Positions 1 to 5,071 of a stretch of DNA of 5,071 nt are shown one piece after another. The notes under the pieces were generated by a model. That model did not search any database. It was not told the DNA's origin and worked only from the letters and a program-made list of their open reading frames with translations. The stretch covers positions 1-5,071 of the forward strand of contig CALQJH020000105.1 of the NCBI GenBank assembly GCA_943330835.2, read 5' to 3'. Both the position numbers and the translations under genes were made by a program. This DNA comes from Candidatus Kuenenia stuttgartensis. Its GTDB lineage: Bacteria > Bacteroidota > Bacteroidia > Chitinophagales > Chitinophagaceae. The first letter of the stretch is position 1, and each line of letters starts with the position of its first letter.

Positions 1-847
1 CATCATATTCACCAAAAGCGTTTGGAAGTCCTGCATTTGGATATGCTGAGGTGAAACATTTTGCAATAGAAGAAAGCTCTTCAATATGTGGTCTCATTTC
101 ACTTGCGCCTAACGCACAGTTCAAACCAATACTTAATGGATTCGCATGAACAACTGATACATAAAACGCCTCTAACGTTTGTCCGCTTAATGTTCTTCCA
201 CTGGCATCTGTTATGGTGCCACTAATCATAATCGGTAGTTCGGGTAAATTGTTCTTAGCGAAGAAGTTTTTAATAGCATAGATTGCTGCTTTTGCATTGA
301 GCGTATCAAATATGGTTTCCACCAATAAAATATCTACGCCTCCTTCCACCAATCCTTTTATTTGTTCGGTATAAGCATCCGCCACTTCATCAAAAGTAAC
401 GGCTCTAAATCCGGGATTGTTCACATCCGGAGAGAGAGATAATGTTTTATTTAGCGGTCCGATGGCGCCAGCTACAAATCTTGGTTTTGATGGATTTTTT
501 TTTGTGTATTCATCTGCAGCAATTCTGGCACATTTTGCTGAAGCTACATTTAATTCATAGGCGAACGCTTGCATATCGTAATCTGCCTGAGCAATAGTTG
601 TACTGCTGAAGGTATTGGTTTCGATAATGTCCGCTCCAGCTTCTAAATATTGTTTGTGTATGCCAATAATAATTTCTGGCTGCGTGATACTGAGTAAATC
701 ATTATTTCCTTTTACGTCTTTGTGCCAGTCTTTAAAACGGTCTCCACGATAATCTTCTTCTTCTAACCTATGGCGTTGTATCATTGTGCCCATTGCACCA
801 TCAATAATTAAAATGCGCTCTTTTAAAATCTCTTTAATGTTATCCAT
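1..847 (-). CDS. metH: Cobalamin-dependent methionine synthase, N-terminal homocysteine-binding domain (partial, 3' end outside window)
   Basis: This reading frame starts at ATG 847-845 and stays open for 282 codons to the left edge. The protein is the homocysteine S-methyltransferase (Pfam S-methyl_trans) barrel that forms the N-terminus of MetH, a cytoplasmic enzyme that moves a methyl group from methyl-tetrahydrofolate through cobalamin to homocysteine to make methionine. Visible landmarks are DGAMGTMIQ (residues 16-24), [10 protein letters not shown] (71-80), [11 protein letters not shown] (126-136), [14 protein letters not shown] (172-185), [15 protein letters not shown] (209-223) and GLNCALGA around Cys244. 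Cys244 matches the first zinc ligand of the family; the later Cys-Cys pair falls beyond the edge. No Shine-Dalgarno precedes the start, which is usual for Bacteroidota, and the start sits where E. coli MetH numbering predicts (Cys247 there). Whether the gene is full length (about 1,200 residues) or split after this domain, as some Bacteroidota annotations show, cannot be seen. A run of nine A in the coding strand (495-503) encodes part of a lysine stretch. Confidence 0.96.
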   Translation of the reverse strand, partial: MDNIKEILKERILIIDGAMGTMIQRHRLEEEDYRGDRFKDWHKDVKGNNDLLSITQPEIIIGIHKQYLEAGADIIETNTFSSTTIAQADYDMQAFAYELNVASAKCARIAADEYTKKNPSKPRFVAGAIGPLNKTLSLSPDVNNPGFRAVTFDEVADAYTEQIKGLVEGGVDILLVETIFDTLNAKAAIYAIKNFFAKNNLPELPIMISGTITDASGRTLSGQTLEAFYVSVVHANPLSIGLNCALGASEMRPHIEELSSIAKCFTSAYPNAGLPNAFGEYD

Positions 848-973
848 TATTACTGTTTATAGAATTAAGTAGCCTTATCAATTTAACAGGTAAACCTATC
901 AAATTCAGTAGACCATTGAAACTAAAATATTAAACGTAGTGCAAATCCGAATACAAGAGGGGAAATGTAGTCC

Positions 974-1037
974 GTTTATTAGTTCAGTGATGATCATATT
1001 GCAGGGGGTGAACAATAAACAAATCCGCCCATGCAAT
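974..1037 (-). promoter_or_regulatory. Candidate structured metH leader RNA (H-type pseudoknot topology)
   Basis: On the minus-strand transcript two pairings interleave. Stem A pairs AUUGCAUGGG (1037-1028) with CCCCUGCAAU (1007-998): six pairs, one U/C mismatch, three pairs. Stem B pairs GUUUAUUGUUCA (1020-1009) with UGAACUAAUAAAC (986-974): twelve pairs with one bulged U. The order A-B-A'-B' is that of an H-type pseudoknot, with connecting loops of about 7, 1 and 11 nt. The two stems could instead form as alternatives. The 5' strand of stem A lies right at the predicted transcription start, and the structure sits about 130 nt before the metH start. I see no SAM-I core, no cobalamin-riboswitch box and no convincing SAM-II or SAH consensus. 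The complementarity is directly visible; the regulatory role is inference, supported by position ahead of a methionine-synthesis gene. Confidence 0.4.
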
Positions 1038-1044
1038 GGTTGCA
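1032..1044. repeat. Palindrome at the predicted metH transcription start
   Basis: TGCAA-TGG-TTGCA is a perfect 5-bp inverted repeat with a 3-bp spacer. It touches the end of the -7 element and spans the predicted transcription start. A third copy of the half-site (TTGCA, within ATTGCA at 998-1003) lies in the leader and forms the partner strand of stem A. It is short enough to arise by chance, but its placement suits an operator. Confidence 0.3.
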
Positions 1045-1073
1045 AAGATATAGTATCATTCGATTAGTTCAAA
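1043..1073 (-). promoter_or_regulatory. Bacteroidota-type promoter for metH
   Basis: Read on the minus strand, TTTG (1073-1070) is followed after exactly 19 nt by TATCTTTG (1050-1043). This matches the known Bacteroidota primary sigma-factor promoter, TTTG or TTG, about 19-21 nt, then TANNTTTG. The transcription start should fall near 1036-1039, giving a leader of about 190 nt before the metH ATG. It lies 17 nt past the recR stop, so metH can be transcribed independently of recR. The match and spacing are seen directly; activity is inferred. Confidence 0.7.
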
Positions 1074-1079
1074 ACTAAT
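1063..1079. repeat. Palindrome over the -33 element of the metH promoter
   Basis: ATTAGTT-CAA-AACTAAT is a perfect 7-bp inverted repeat with a 3-bp spacer, and its centre covers the -33 TTTG. It may be a repressor or activator operator. It could also act as a weak hairpin after recR, but no T-run follows it on the minus strand, so it is a poor intrinsic terminator. Nine bases of it (ATTAGTTCA, 1063-1071) recur exactly at 978-986 in the leader. Confidence 0.4.
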
Positions 1080-1090
1080 AGAGGATTGAT

Positions 1091-1714
1091 TTAGCTGATA
1101 GATGTAATATAATTTTCAATTGGGATTCTGTTGCTGATACTTTTAGCTAAAGTCATTTCGTCAGCGAATTCTAATTCACCGCCAAAAGCAATGCCTCTTG
1201 CAATTGTGGTAATTTTGATGGGGAAATCTTTTAATTTACGACCAATATAATAAACAGTGGTATCACCTTGGATATTTGGATTAAGGGCAAAAATAATTTC
1301 TTGTGTTTTTTCATGATTCACTCTATTGATGAGTGGTTCAATATTCAACTGCTCTGGCCCAATTCCATCAAGAGGAGAAATGATGCCGCCGAGCACATGA
1401 AAAGTACCATTAAATTGTTGTGTACTTTCAATAGCGATTACATCTCTTATTGTTTCAACAACACAGATTAAATCTTGTTTGCGTGAAGTGTTGCTGCAAA
1501 TATTACACAATTCTTTATCAGAAATATTATGACAACGGGTACAGAATTTGATTTCTTTTCTCATTGCTGCAATAATTTCGCTGAAATGTAAAACTTCTTG
1601 TTCTTTTTGTTTTACCAAATGCAGTACCAAACGCAAAGCTGTTTTTTTTCCTATACCTGGAAGCTTTGCAAACTCATTAACAGCATTTTCTAATAAAGAA
1701 GAAGAAAAAATCAT
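1091..1714 (-). CDS. recR: Recombination mediator protein RecR
   Basis: A 207-residue protein of normal RecR length. RecR works with RecO (and RecF) to load RecA on single-stranded DNA coated with SSB at gaps. From the N-terminus it shows a helix-hairpin-helix with LPGIGKKTALRL (residues 18-29), a C4 zinc finger with Cys58, Cys61, Cys70 and Cys73 (C-x2-C, C-x2-C), then a Toprim domain opening with CVVE (Glu87) and ending in the RecR-typical GGELEFADEMTL (about 178-189). I chose ATG 1714 because RecR proteins of this phylum usually begin MIFSS. An in-frame ATG at 1744 would add ten unconserved residues and would lie upstream of the likely -7 element. A run of eight A (1642-1649) encodes the Lys-Lys of the HhH motif. 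It follows the lipoprotein gene after 71 nt on the same strand, and the nearby helicase-nuclease is also a DNA-repair protein. Confidence 0.96.
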   Translation of the reverse strand: MIFSSSLLENAVNEFAKLPGIGKKTALRLVLHLVKQKEQEVLHFSEIIAAMRKEIKFCTRCHNISDKELCNICSNTSRKQDLICVVETIRDVIAIESTQQFNGTFHVLGGIISPLDGIGPEQLNIEPLINRVNHEKTQEIIFALNPNIQGDTTVYYIGRKLKDFPIKITTIARGIAFGGELEFADEMTLAKSISNRIPIENYITSIS

Positions 1715-1718
1715 AGCG

Positions 1719-1726
1719 CAAAAATA
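1719..1726 (-). promoter_or_regulatory. Likely -7 promoter element of recR
   Basis: TATTTTTG matches TANNTTTG and ends four bases before the chosen recR ATG. Transcription starting a normal distance downstream would begin at or next to the ATG, giving a leaderless or nearly leaderless mRNA. No clear TTG lies at the usual 19-21 nt spacing upstream (the nearest is about 29 nt away), so this is a half-supported promoter. The surrounding GTTATTTTTGC recurs before the lipoprotein gene. Confidence 0.4.
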
Positions 1727-1755
1727 ACTGTTACTTATTAGCATTAAGAAATTGT

Positions 1756-1787
1756 CAATGCTTTTTATTTAGAAGGCATTGTTTTTT
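1756..1787 (+). terminator. Hairpin plus T6 resembling an intrinsic terminator on the plus strand
   Basis: On the plus strand CAATGC (1756-1761) pairs with GCATTG (1776-1781). The stem extends inward by T-G, T-A, T-A and T-G pairs, giving about ten base pairs around a 6-nt loop, and T6 (1782-1787) follows at once. This is a good intrinsic terminator shape, but it points antisense to all genes here. Read on the minus strand, the two wobble pairs become A/C mismatches and the following sequence (ACAATTTCTT) is only a weak U-tract, so it would end lipoprotein transcripts poorly. The T-run overlaps the lipoprotein stop codon. Confidence 0.45.
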
Positions 1788-3171
1788 ACAACATAAATTC
1801 TCTTTCATTTTCCCAATCTGCTTTTAAGGAAATTTTCTGTGGTAGTGTTATTCCTTTTTCGGCTTGTTTTTTATTCTCGTAATTTCCCGGATCCCATACC
1901 CCATTGTTGTTTTCGTCATATAATATCCTGACTTCATATTCTCCAGGAAGCATCATTTTATTTTCCCAAATATTGGAAAGGACAGGAAAAGCAAATTTCA
2001 CCATTTGGCCATCCATAAATTGCATTAGTGGATGTTTAGACAGATCGATGTTTTTAAAGGTGATTTTTAAAGAGCCATACTGGTTGATACTTTTTGTATA
2101 AAAATGAAGAGTATCGGTCTTTAAAAGTTTGTTACCACTAGAATCTTCCACTGCACCTTTTAAAATAATAAGTTGTAAATCCTGTTTGGGTTGCCATTTA
2201 TTTGCAATCGTTATTTTTCTTCTTGTGCTATCAATAACAAGTGTTCCTTGTAAAACTGAAACAAAGTTACTGTCACATAAAATAATAGAATCTTTATTTA
2301 ACGTTTTTAAAGTGTTATTGAAAGTTAATTCCAGTGGTTCAAATAGGTCTTGTTCTTCCGAAATCATGTTGCTGGTATAACCCAATTTCTTTTCTATAAT
2401 TTTTTTTACAAATGGAACAGATGGCGATATACTTGTTTCAGCATACTCATATAGAGGAGAAGTACTATCCGAAATTCTAGTATCTATTTCTTCGTTATTA
2501 AATGCAAAAACTTCTGTTTTAGCATTATACCATTTATTGCCATCTCCGTCTTTTAAAGCAAACACTTTGAATTTATCTGCAGGAAGATTATTAAATATAT
2601 AGCTGCCGTCACCTTTGATTCTTGTAATGTAATTTGGTCTTCTTGTTGCAACAGCGCTATCAGGGGCATTGCGATATAAAAGCACCAATAAGCTACTGTC
2701 GATAGCTCCGTTTTCCGCCATCAACACTTTTCCTTTGATAGTAAGAGAATCTATATTAGCTCCAGTTGAAAAAAGAAAAGTAAAATTATTTAAAACATTA
2801 CCCTCATTAATATCTTTAATGGCGCTTCCAAAATTAATAGTATAGGTTGTATTTGGTAATAAGGAGTCTTTAAATTTTATAGTTACCGTTTTGAGGGATC
2901 CGTTAATCGAAGGATTAATTTTTTGTAATGGCGAGATTAATACATTAGCTGCAATGTCTTGCAGTTCCACATATTCATTAAACGTAAGTGATATTTTATT
3001 TCCAGCAAAATTCAGTTTTTTATTTTCAGGAACAGACCGAATCAAAATAGGTGCACTTGTATCTTGAGGGCCTCCGGTTGGAGCACCAATTTGAGCGCAT
3101 CCTGTTATCAGCATCATCATAAAATGAGCGACAATAAGTAGGCAAAATAAACCAGTAATTTCTTTTTTCAT
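1786..3171 (-). CDS. Big_5 (Ig-like) domain lipoprotein of Bacteroidota type
   Basis: A 461-residue predicted lipoprotein. Residues 1-24 form a signal peptide ending in the lipobox LITGC, with Cys25 as the lipidated residue. CAQIGAPTGGPQDTSAP then leads into a Big_5 (SbsA Ig-like) domain at about 38-136, with the typical pattern of P-x-N then FxGNKIxLTFNEYVEL. Residues 143-215 look like a small transthyretin/carboxypeptidase-regulatory-like beta domain containing DGDGNKW. About 275-360 is a second Ig-like region. The C-terminal part carries DENNNGVWDPGNY (419-431), an Asp/Asn-rich loop of the calcium-binding kind. Lipoproteins of this architecture are widespread in Bacteroidota and usually annotated only as Ig-like domain proteins; their function is unknown to me. 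There is no acidic or Ser-Asp-rich surface-export signal right after Cys25, so a periplasm-facing membrane anchor is more likely than surface display. The first ATG directly precedes the Lys-rich signal start and is accepted. Confidence 0.88.
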   Translation of the reverse strand: MKKEITGLFCLLIVAHFMMMLITGCAQIGAPTGGPQDTSAPILIRSVPENKKLNFAGNKISLTFNEYVELQDIAANVLISPLQKINPSINGSLKTVTIKFKDSLLPNTTYTINFGSAIKDINEGNVLNNFTFLFSTGANIDSLTIKGKVLMAENGAIDSSLLVLLYRNAPDSAVATRRPNYITRIKGDGSYIFNNLPADKFKVFALKDGDGNKWYNAKTEVFAFNNEEIDTRISDSTSPLYEYAETSISPSVPFVKKIIEKKLGYTSNMISEEQDLFEPLELTFNNTLKTLNKDSIILCDSNFVSVLQGTLVIDSTRRKITIANKWQPKQDLQLIILKGAVEDSSGNKLLKTDTLHFYTKSINQYGSLKITFKNIDLSKHPLMQFMDGQMVKFAFPVLSNIWENKMMLPGEYEVRILYDENNNGVWDPGNYENKKQAEKGITLPQKISLKADWENEREFML

Positions 3172-3195
3172 TCAGTTGAACTTTAACAGCAGCAG

Positions 3196-3203
3196 CAAAA
3201 ATA
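3196..3203 (-). promoter_or_regulatory. Likely -7 promoter element of the lipoprotein gene
   Basis: TATTTTTG matches TANNTTTG and lies 24 nt before the lipoprotein ATG, predicting a leader of roughly 20 nt. It sits in the 57-nt gap after the helicase stop. The flanking bases give GTTATTTTTGC, identical to the box before recR. No TTG is found at the expected upstream distance, so confidence is limited. A short CAG repeat (3187-3196 on the plus strand) adjoins it. Confidence 0.35.
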
Positions 3204-3228
3204 ACCAATGTTATTAATTCATAATTTT

Positions 3229-5071
3229 TTATTCTTCTTCATTTTGTTCATCATGCAGTGCAATGGCAAGATTATTTGTTTTTACAAAATCACACCAATT
3301 GCAATCTTCCTTTCCACAACCAATATAAAATTCTCTGTTTTGAATTTTTTCCCAGGTGCTGGTAATTTGTTGTGTAACCGTCGTGATATCCGCTGGCGTA
3401 ATAACCAATTTCTTTTTGATGTATTTTTTTTGCTTGTCAGGTTCAATAAAATCAAACTCTGTACTCATAACTGTCCAGTCCTTATCGGTTTTATTATCTA
3501 CTAATATTTTATAAAAAACGGCTTGTCTCCAATAGTCACCCCCATTAGGATCTTTTTCTGTTGGACCAGCTGTTTTTTTCAATCCTTTTTCAGGGTCACC
3601 AGATTTATAATCAATAACATTAATCGATTTGCCATCAAACTCCAGTTTATCCAGTTTGCCTTTTAAAGGAACATTTCCTACAACTACATTTTTAATATTG
3701 TGTTCAATCAGTACTACTTTATTAAACGATTGAACATAAGTATTGTAATAATTATTCAATATTTCGTGTCCATATTCCATTCTTCTGTCGAACTGCTCTT
3801 TAGAAAAACTTTCTCTGTGGCGATTCATGTAAAAATTAAAATAGTCTAAAAAAGAATCTACCGAAGGAAATTTCTTTTGGGTATCATTAACCATTTTATC
3901 AAATAAAAGTTGCAACGCATAATGCACGGCTGATCCAAACTCTGTCGCTTCGTTTTTGGCGGACGGTATGCGAATAAAATTATTGTAATAAAATCCAAGC
4001 GGACATTTTAAATAACTGTTTAATGCAGTTACATTCATCACAAACTTATCTAAGATGGGTCCTACTAAATCATTTTCCAGCTTTGCTATTTCAGGTGAGG
4101 CACCTATTCCAAAATCAAGCGCCGTAAATTCAGACATAACGGTAGCGTCTATGACTACTTTTTCAATGGGTAAATCATGTTCTTCTTTTATTTCCGCAAT
4201 AAACATAGATGGTTCAACTTCTTTTCCATCCGATTTAAATTTGTTGTAAGAAATATATAAATGTTGTTCGGCTCTTGTAAGCGCTACATAAAAAAGCCGT
4301 CTTAATTCCTGGTCATCTTTAGTTGAAGTGATGGATGCAAATACGGTGCTTGGTATTTTATATCCTTTATTGCTTTTGGGTTTCTTTTCCCACAATTGTG
4401 CATTGGTTCCTACTACAAATACATGTTCAAATTCCAACCCTTTCGAACCATGTGCCGTCATGATGTTTACACCTTTATCGCTTCCACTTACCTGTACCAA
4501 AGGAATCGCAATACTTTCTTTTTCCATTAATTCAACCAGACTTGTCAATTCCTGAATATTCATAAATGGATTGCGGTGTGTTTCATCTTTAATAAAATCA
4601 AACAGCGCCGTTAGTATTTGCAATTGCCAGTGTTTATCATCGCTTTGCATGATTTTTGCGATTACACCAACTTCACGAATAATGCTTTCAAATAATTGTT
4701 GCAGCGTTGCATTGGTTGTTTTTGAAATCAGGCCTTCAATAATATTAGATGCTTTAGCCAAAGAAGGTTCCAATCCTTTATCAAATAAATCTTTTCCCGG
4801 TGAATGTAGTTTTTCCTGAAGCAATGCACGGATAGATGTTTTGTTCTCTTTATATCTGCGGTCTGCCACTTGCATGGAAAGCTTAGCGATTTCTATTGGA
4901 GGAACAGCAAACCAATCAAAATGAAGTATCTCAAAAAGCATCGCATCACCGCTATATGGAATAAAATGTTCTGATGCGAGATATTTCAACAGTAATACAA
5001 TCTTCCTCACCAATGGTAATTCTAAAGCATTGAGATGTCGTTTAGTGTATACCGGTATGTTTAATAAATTA
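3229..5071 (-). CDS. UvrD-like helicase with C-terminal RecB-family PD-(D/E)XK nuclease (partial, 5' end outside window)
   Basis: The frame is open to the right edge, giving 613 residues of the C-terminal part. The TTG at 5013 is internal, since upstream codons continue the family sequence (IPVYTKRHLNALELPLVRKI). Residues below count from the codon at 5070. Helicase part: IPVYTKR (5-11), motif V TAHGSKGLEF (205-214) and motif VI RRLFYVALTRAEQ (257-269) with the arginine finger. Motifs I-III would lie outside. Nuclease part: LKCPLGFYY (355-361), GSAVHYAL (379-386, His383), GKLDKLEF (Asp474), VIDYKSG (Asp487, Lys489) and QAVFYK (516-521), the full RecB/AddB nuclease set. Cys356 together with Cys585, Cys590 and Cys593 probably binds a 4Fe-4S cluster, as in AddB-like nucleases. 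Such proteins resect or process DNA ends during recombination and repair. It could be the AddA/AddB-like component of a two-gene system; the partner would lie upstream, outside this window. Identity as helicase-nuclease is firm, the exact subfamily is not. Confidence 0.93.
   Translation of the reverse strand, partial: NLLNIPVYTKRHLNALELPLVRKIVLLLKYLASEHFIPYSGDAMLFEILHFDWFAVPPIEIAKLSMQVADRRYKENKTSIRALLQEKLHSPGKDLFDKGLEPSLAKASNIIEGLISKTTNATLQQLFESIIREVGVIAKIMQSDDKHWQLQILTALFDFIKDETHRNPFMNIQELTSLVELMEKESIAIPLVQVSGSDKGVNIMTAHGSKGLEFEHVFVVGTNAQLWEKKPKSNKGYKIPSTVFASITSTKDDQELRRLFYVALTRAEQHLYISYNKFKSDGKEVEPSMFIAEIKEEHDLPIEKVVIDATVMSEFTALDFGIGASPEIAKLENDLVGPILDKFVMNVTALNSYLKCPLGFYYNNFIRIPSAKNEATEFGSAVHYALQLLFDKMVNDTQKKFPSVDSFLDYFNFYMNRHRESFSKEQFDRRMEYGHEILNNYYNTYVQSFNKVVLIEHNIKNVVVGNVPLKGKLDKLEFDGKSINVIDYKSGDPEKGLKKTAGPTEKDPNGGDYWRQAVFYKILVDNKTDKDWTVMSTEFDFIEPDKQKKYIKKKLVITPADITTVTQQITSTWEKIQNREFYIGCGKEDCNWCDFVKTNNLAIALHDEQNEEE

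Noticed and set aside
495..503. A9 tract in metH and A8 tract in recR (1642-1649) as phase-variable or slippage sites
   Set aside because: Both encode Lys/Asn stretches that suit the AT-rich codon use, and both frames are intact; nothing suggests regulated frameshifting.
848..1040. A known SAM-I, cobalamin or SAM-II riboswitch before metH
   Set aside because: I looked for their core sequences on the minus strand and found none convincing; only the unassigned pseudoknot-like pairing remains.
1268..1471. Plus-strand ORF of 67 codons inside recR
   Set aside because: It is entirely antisense to a clearly conserved recR, shows no recognisable domain and has no promoter of its own.
1904..2380. 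Plus-strand ORFs of 65 and 83 codons within the lipoprotein gene
   Set aside because: They are antisense shadows with no family resemblance or expression signals.
3187..3196. CAG triplet repeat upstream of the lipoprotein gene
   Set aside because: With only three units it is too short to call a microsatellite or regulatory repeat.
3026..3208. Minus-strand 60-codon ORF overlapping the lipoprotein start
   Set aside because: It lies in another frame over the signal peptide and the start of the Big_5 domain; the lipoprotein frame carries the lipobox and conserved domain.
3208..3504. Plus-strand ORF of 98 codons over the helicase 3' end
   Set aside because: It is antisense to the Fe-S and nuclease region of the helicase, and its Phe/Ile-rich composition is what antisense of Lys/Asn-rich coding sequence yields.
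4055..4819. Plus-strand ORFs of 64, 75 and 82 codons within the helicase gene
   Set aside because: They are antisense to conserved helicase motifs, including motifs V and VI, with no support as genes.
4995..5013. TTG at 5013 as the true start of the helicase-nuclease
   Set aside because: The frame continues upstream to the window edge with conserved helicase sequence (IPVYTKRHLNALELP), so this codon is an internal leucine and the gene is cut by the edge.

Overview
The window is AT-rich and fits a Bacteroidota chromosome, probably of the Chitinophagales/Chitinophagaceae type. Three things point there: the start codons lack Shine-Dalgarno sequences, matches to the Bacteroidota -7 promoter element (TANNTTTG) sit upstream of genes, and the window carries a Bacteroidota-type Big_5 lipoprotein together with a UvrD helicase fused to a PD-(D/E)XK nuclease. 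The taxonomic call is an inference from protein style and promoter form, not from a marker gene.

All four genes are on the minus strand. In transcription order, right to left, they are: (1) the C-terminal 613 residues of a UvrD-like helicase/RecB-family nuclease (3229-5071, 5' end outside the window); (2) a 461-residue Ig-like lipoprotein (1786-3171); (3) recR (1091-1714), a recombination mediator; (4) the first 282 codons of metH, cobalamin-dependent methionine synthase (1-847, 3' end outside the window). The coding content is ordinary core metabolism, DNA repair and cell envelope. There is no mobile element, CRISPR array, tRNA or rRNA.

The gaps are 57 nt (helicase/lipoprotein), 71 nt (lipoprotein/recR) and 243 nt (recR/metH). 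The two short gaps each hold an identical GTTATTTTTGC box containing a TANNTTTG-type -7 element. The lipoprotein/recR gap also holds a hairpin followed by T6 that reads as an intrinsic terminator on the plus strand, antisense to every gene here.

The 243-nt gap before metH is the most interesting part. It has a strong Bacteroidota-type promoter (TTTG, 19 nt, TATCTTTG) that predicts a leader of about 190 nt. Two small palindromes lie on the promoter. At the predicted 5' end of the RNA, two long complementary pairings interleave in the order A-B-A'-B', which is the topology of an H-type pseudoknot. I do not recognise a known SAM, SAH or cobalamin riboswitch there, so this is a candidate new regulatory leader for methionine synthesis, unproven from one sequence.

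The helicase-nuclease and RecR both act in DNA recombination and repair. The lipoprotein and MetH have no evident functional link to them. The same-strand packing may reflect partial co-transcription, but the -7 boxes suggest that each gene may also be transcribed on its own.
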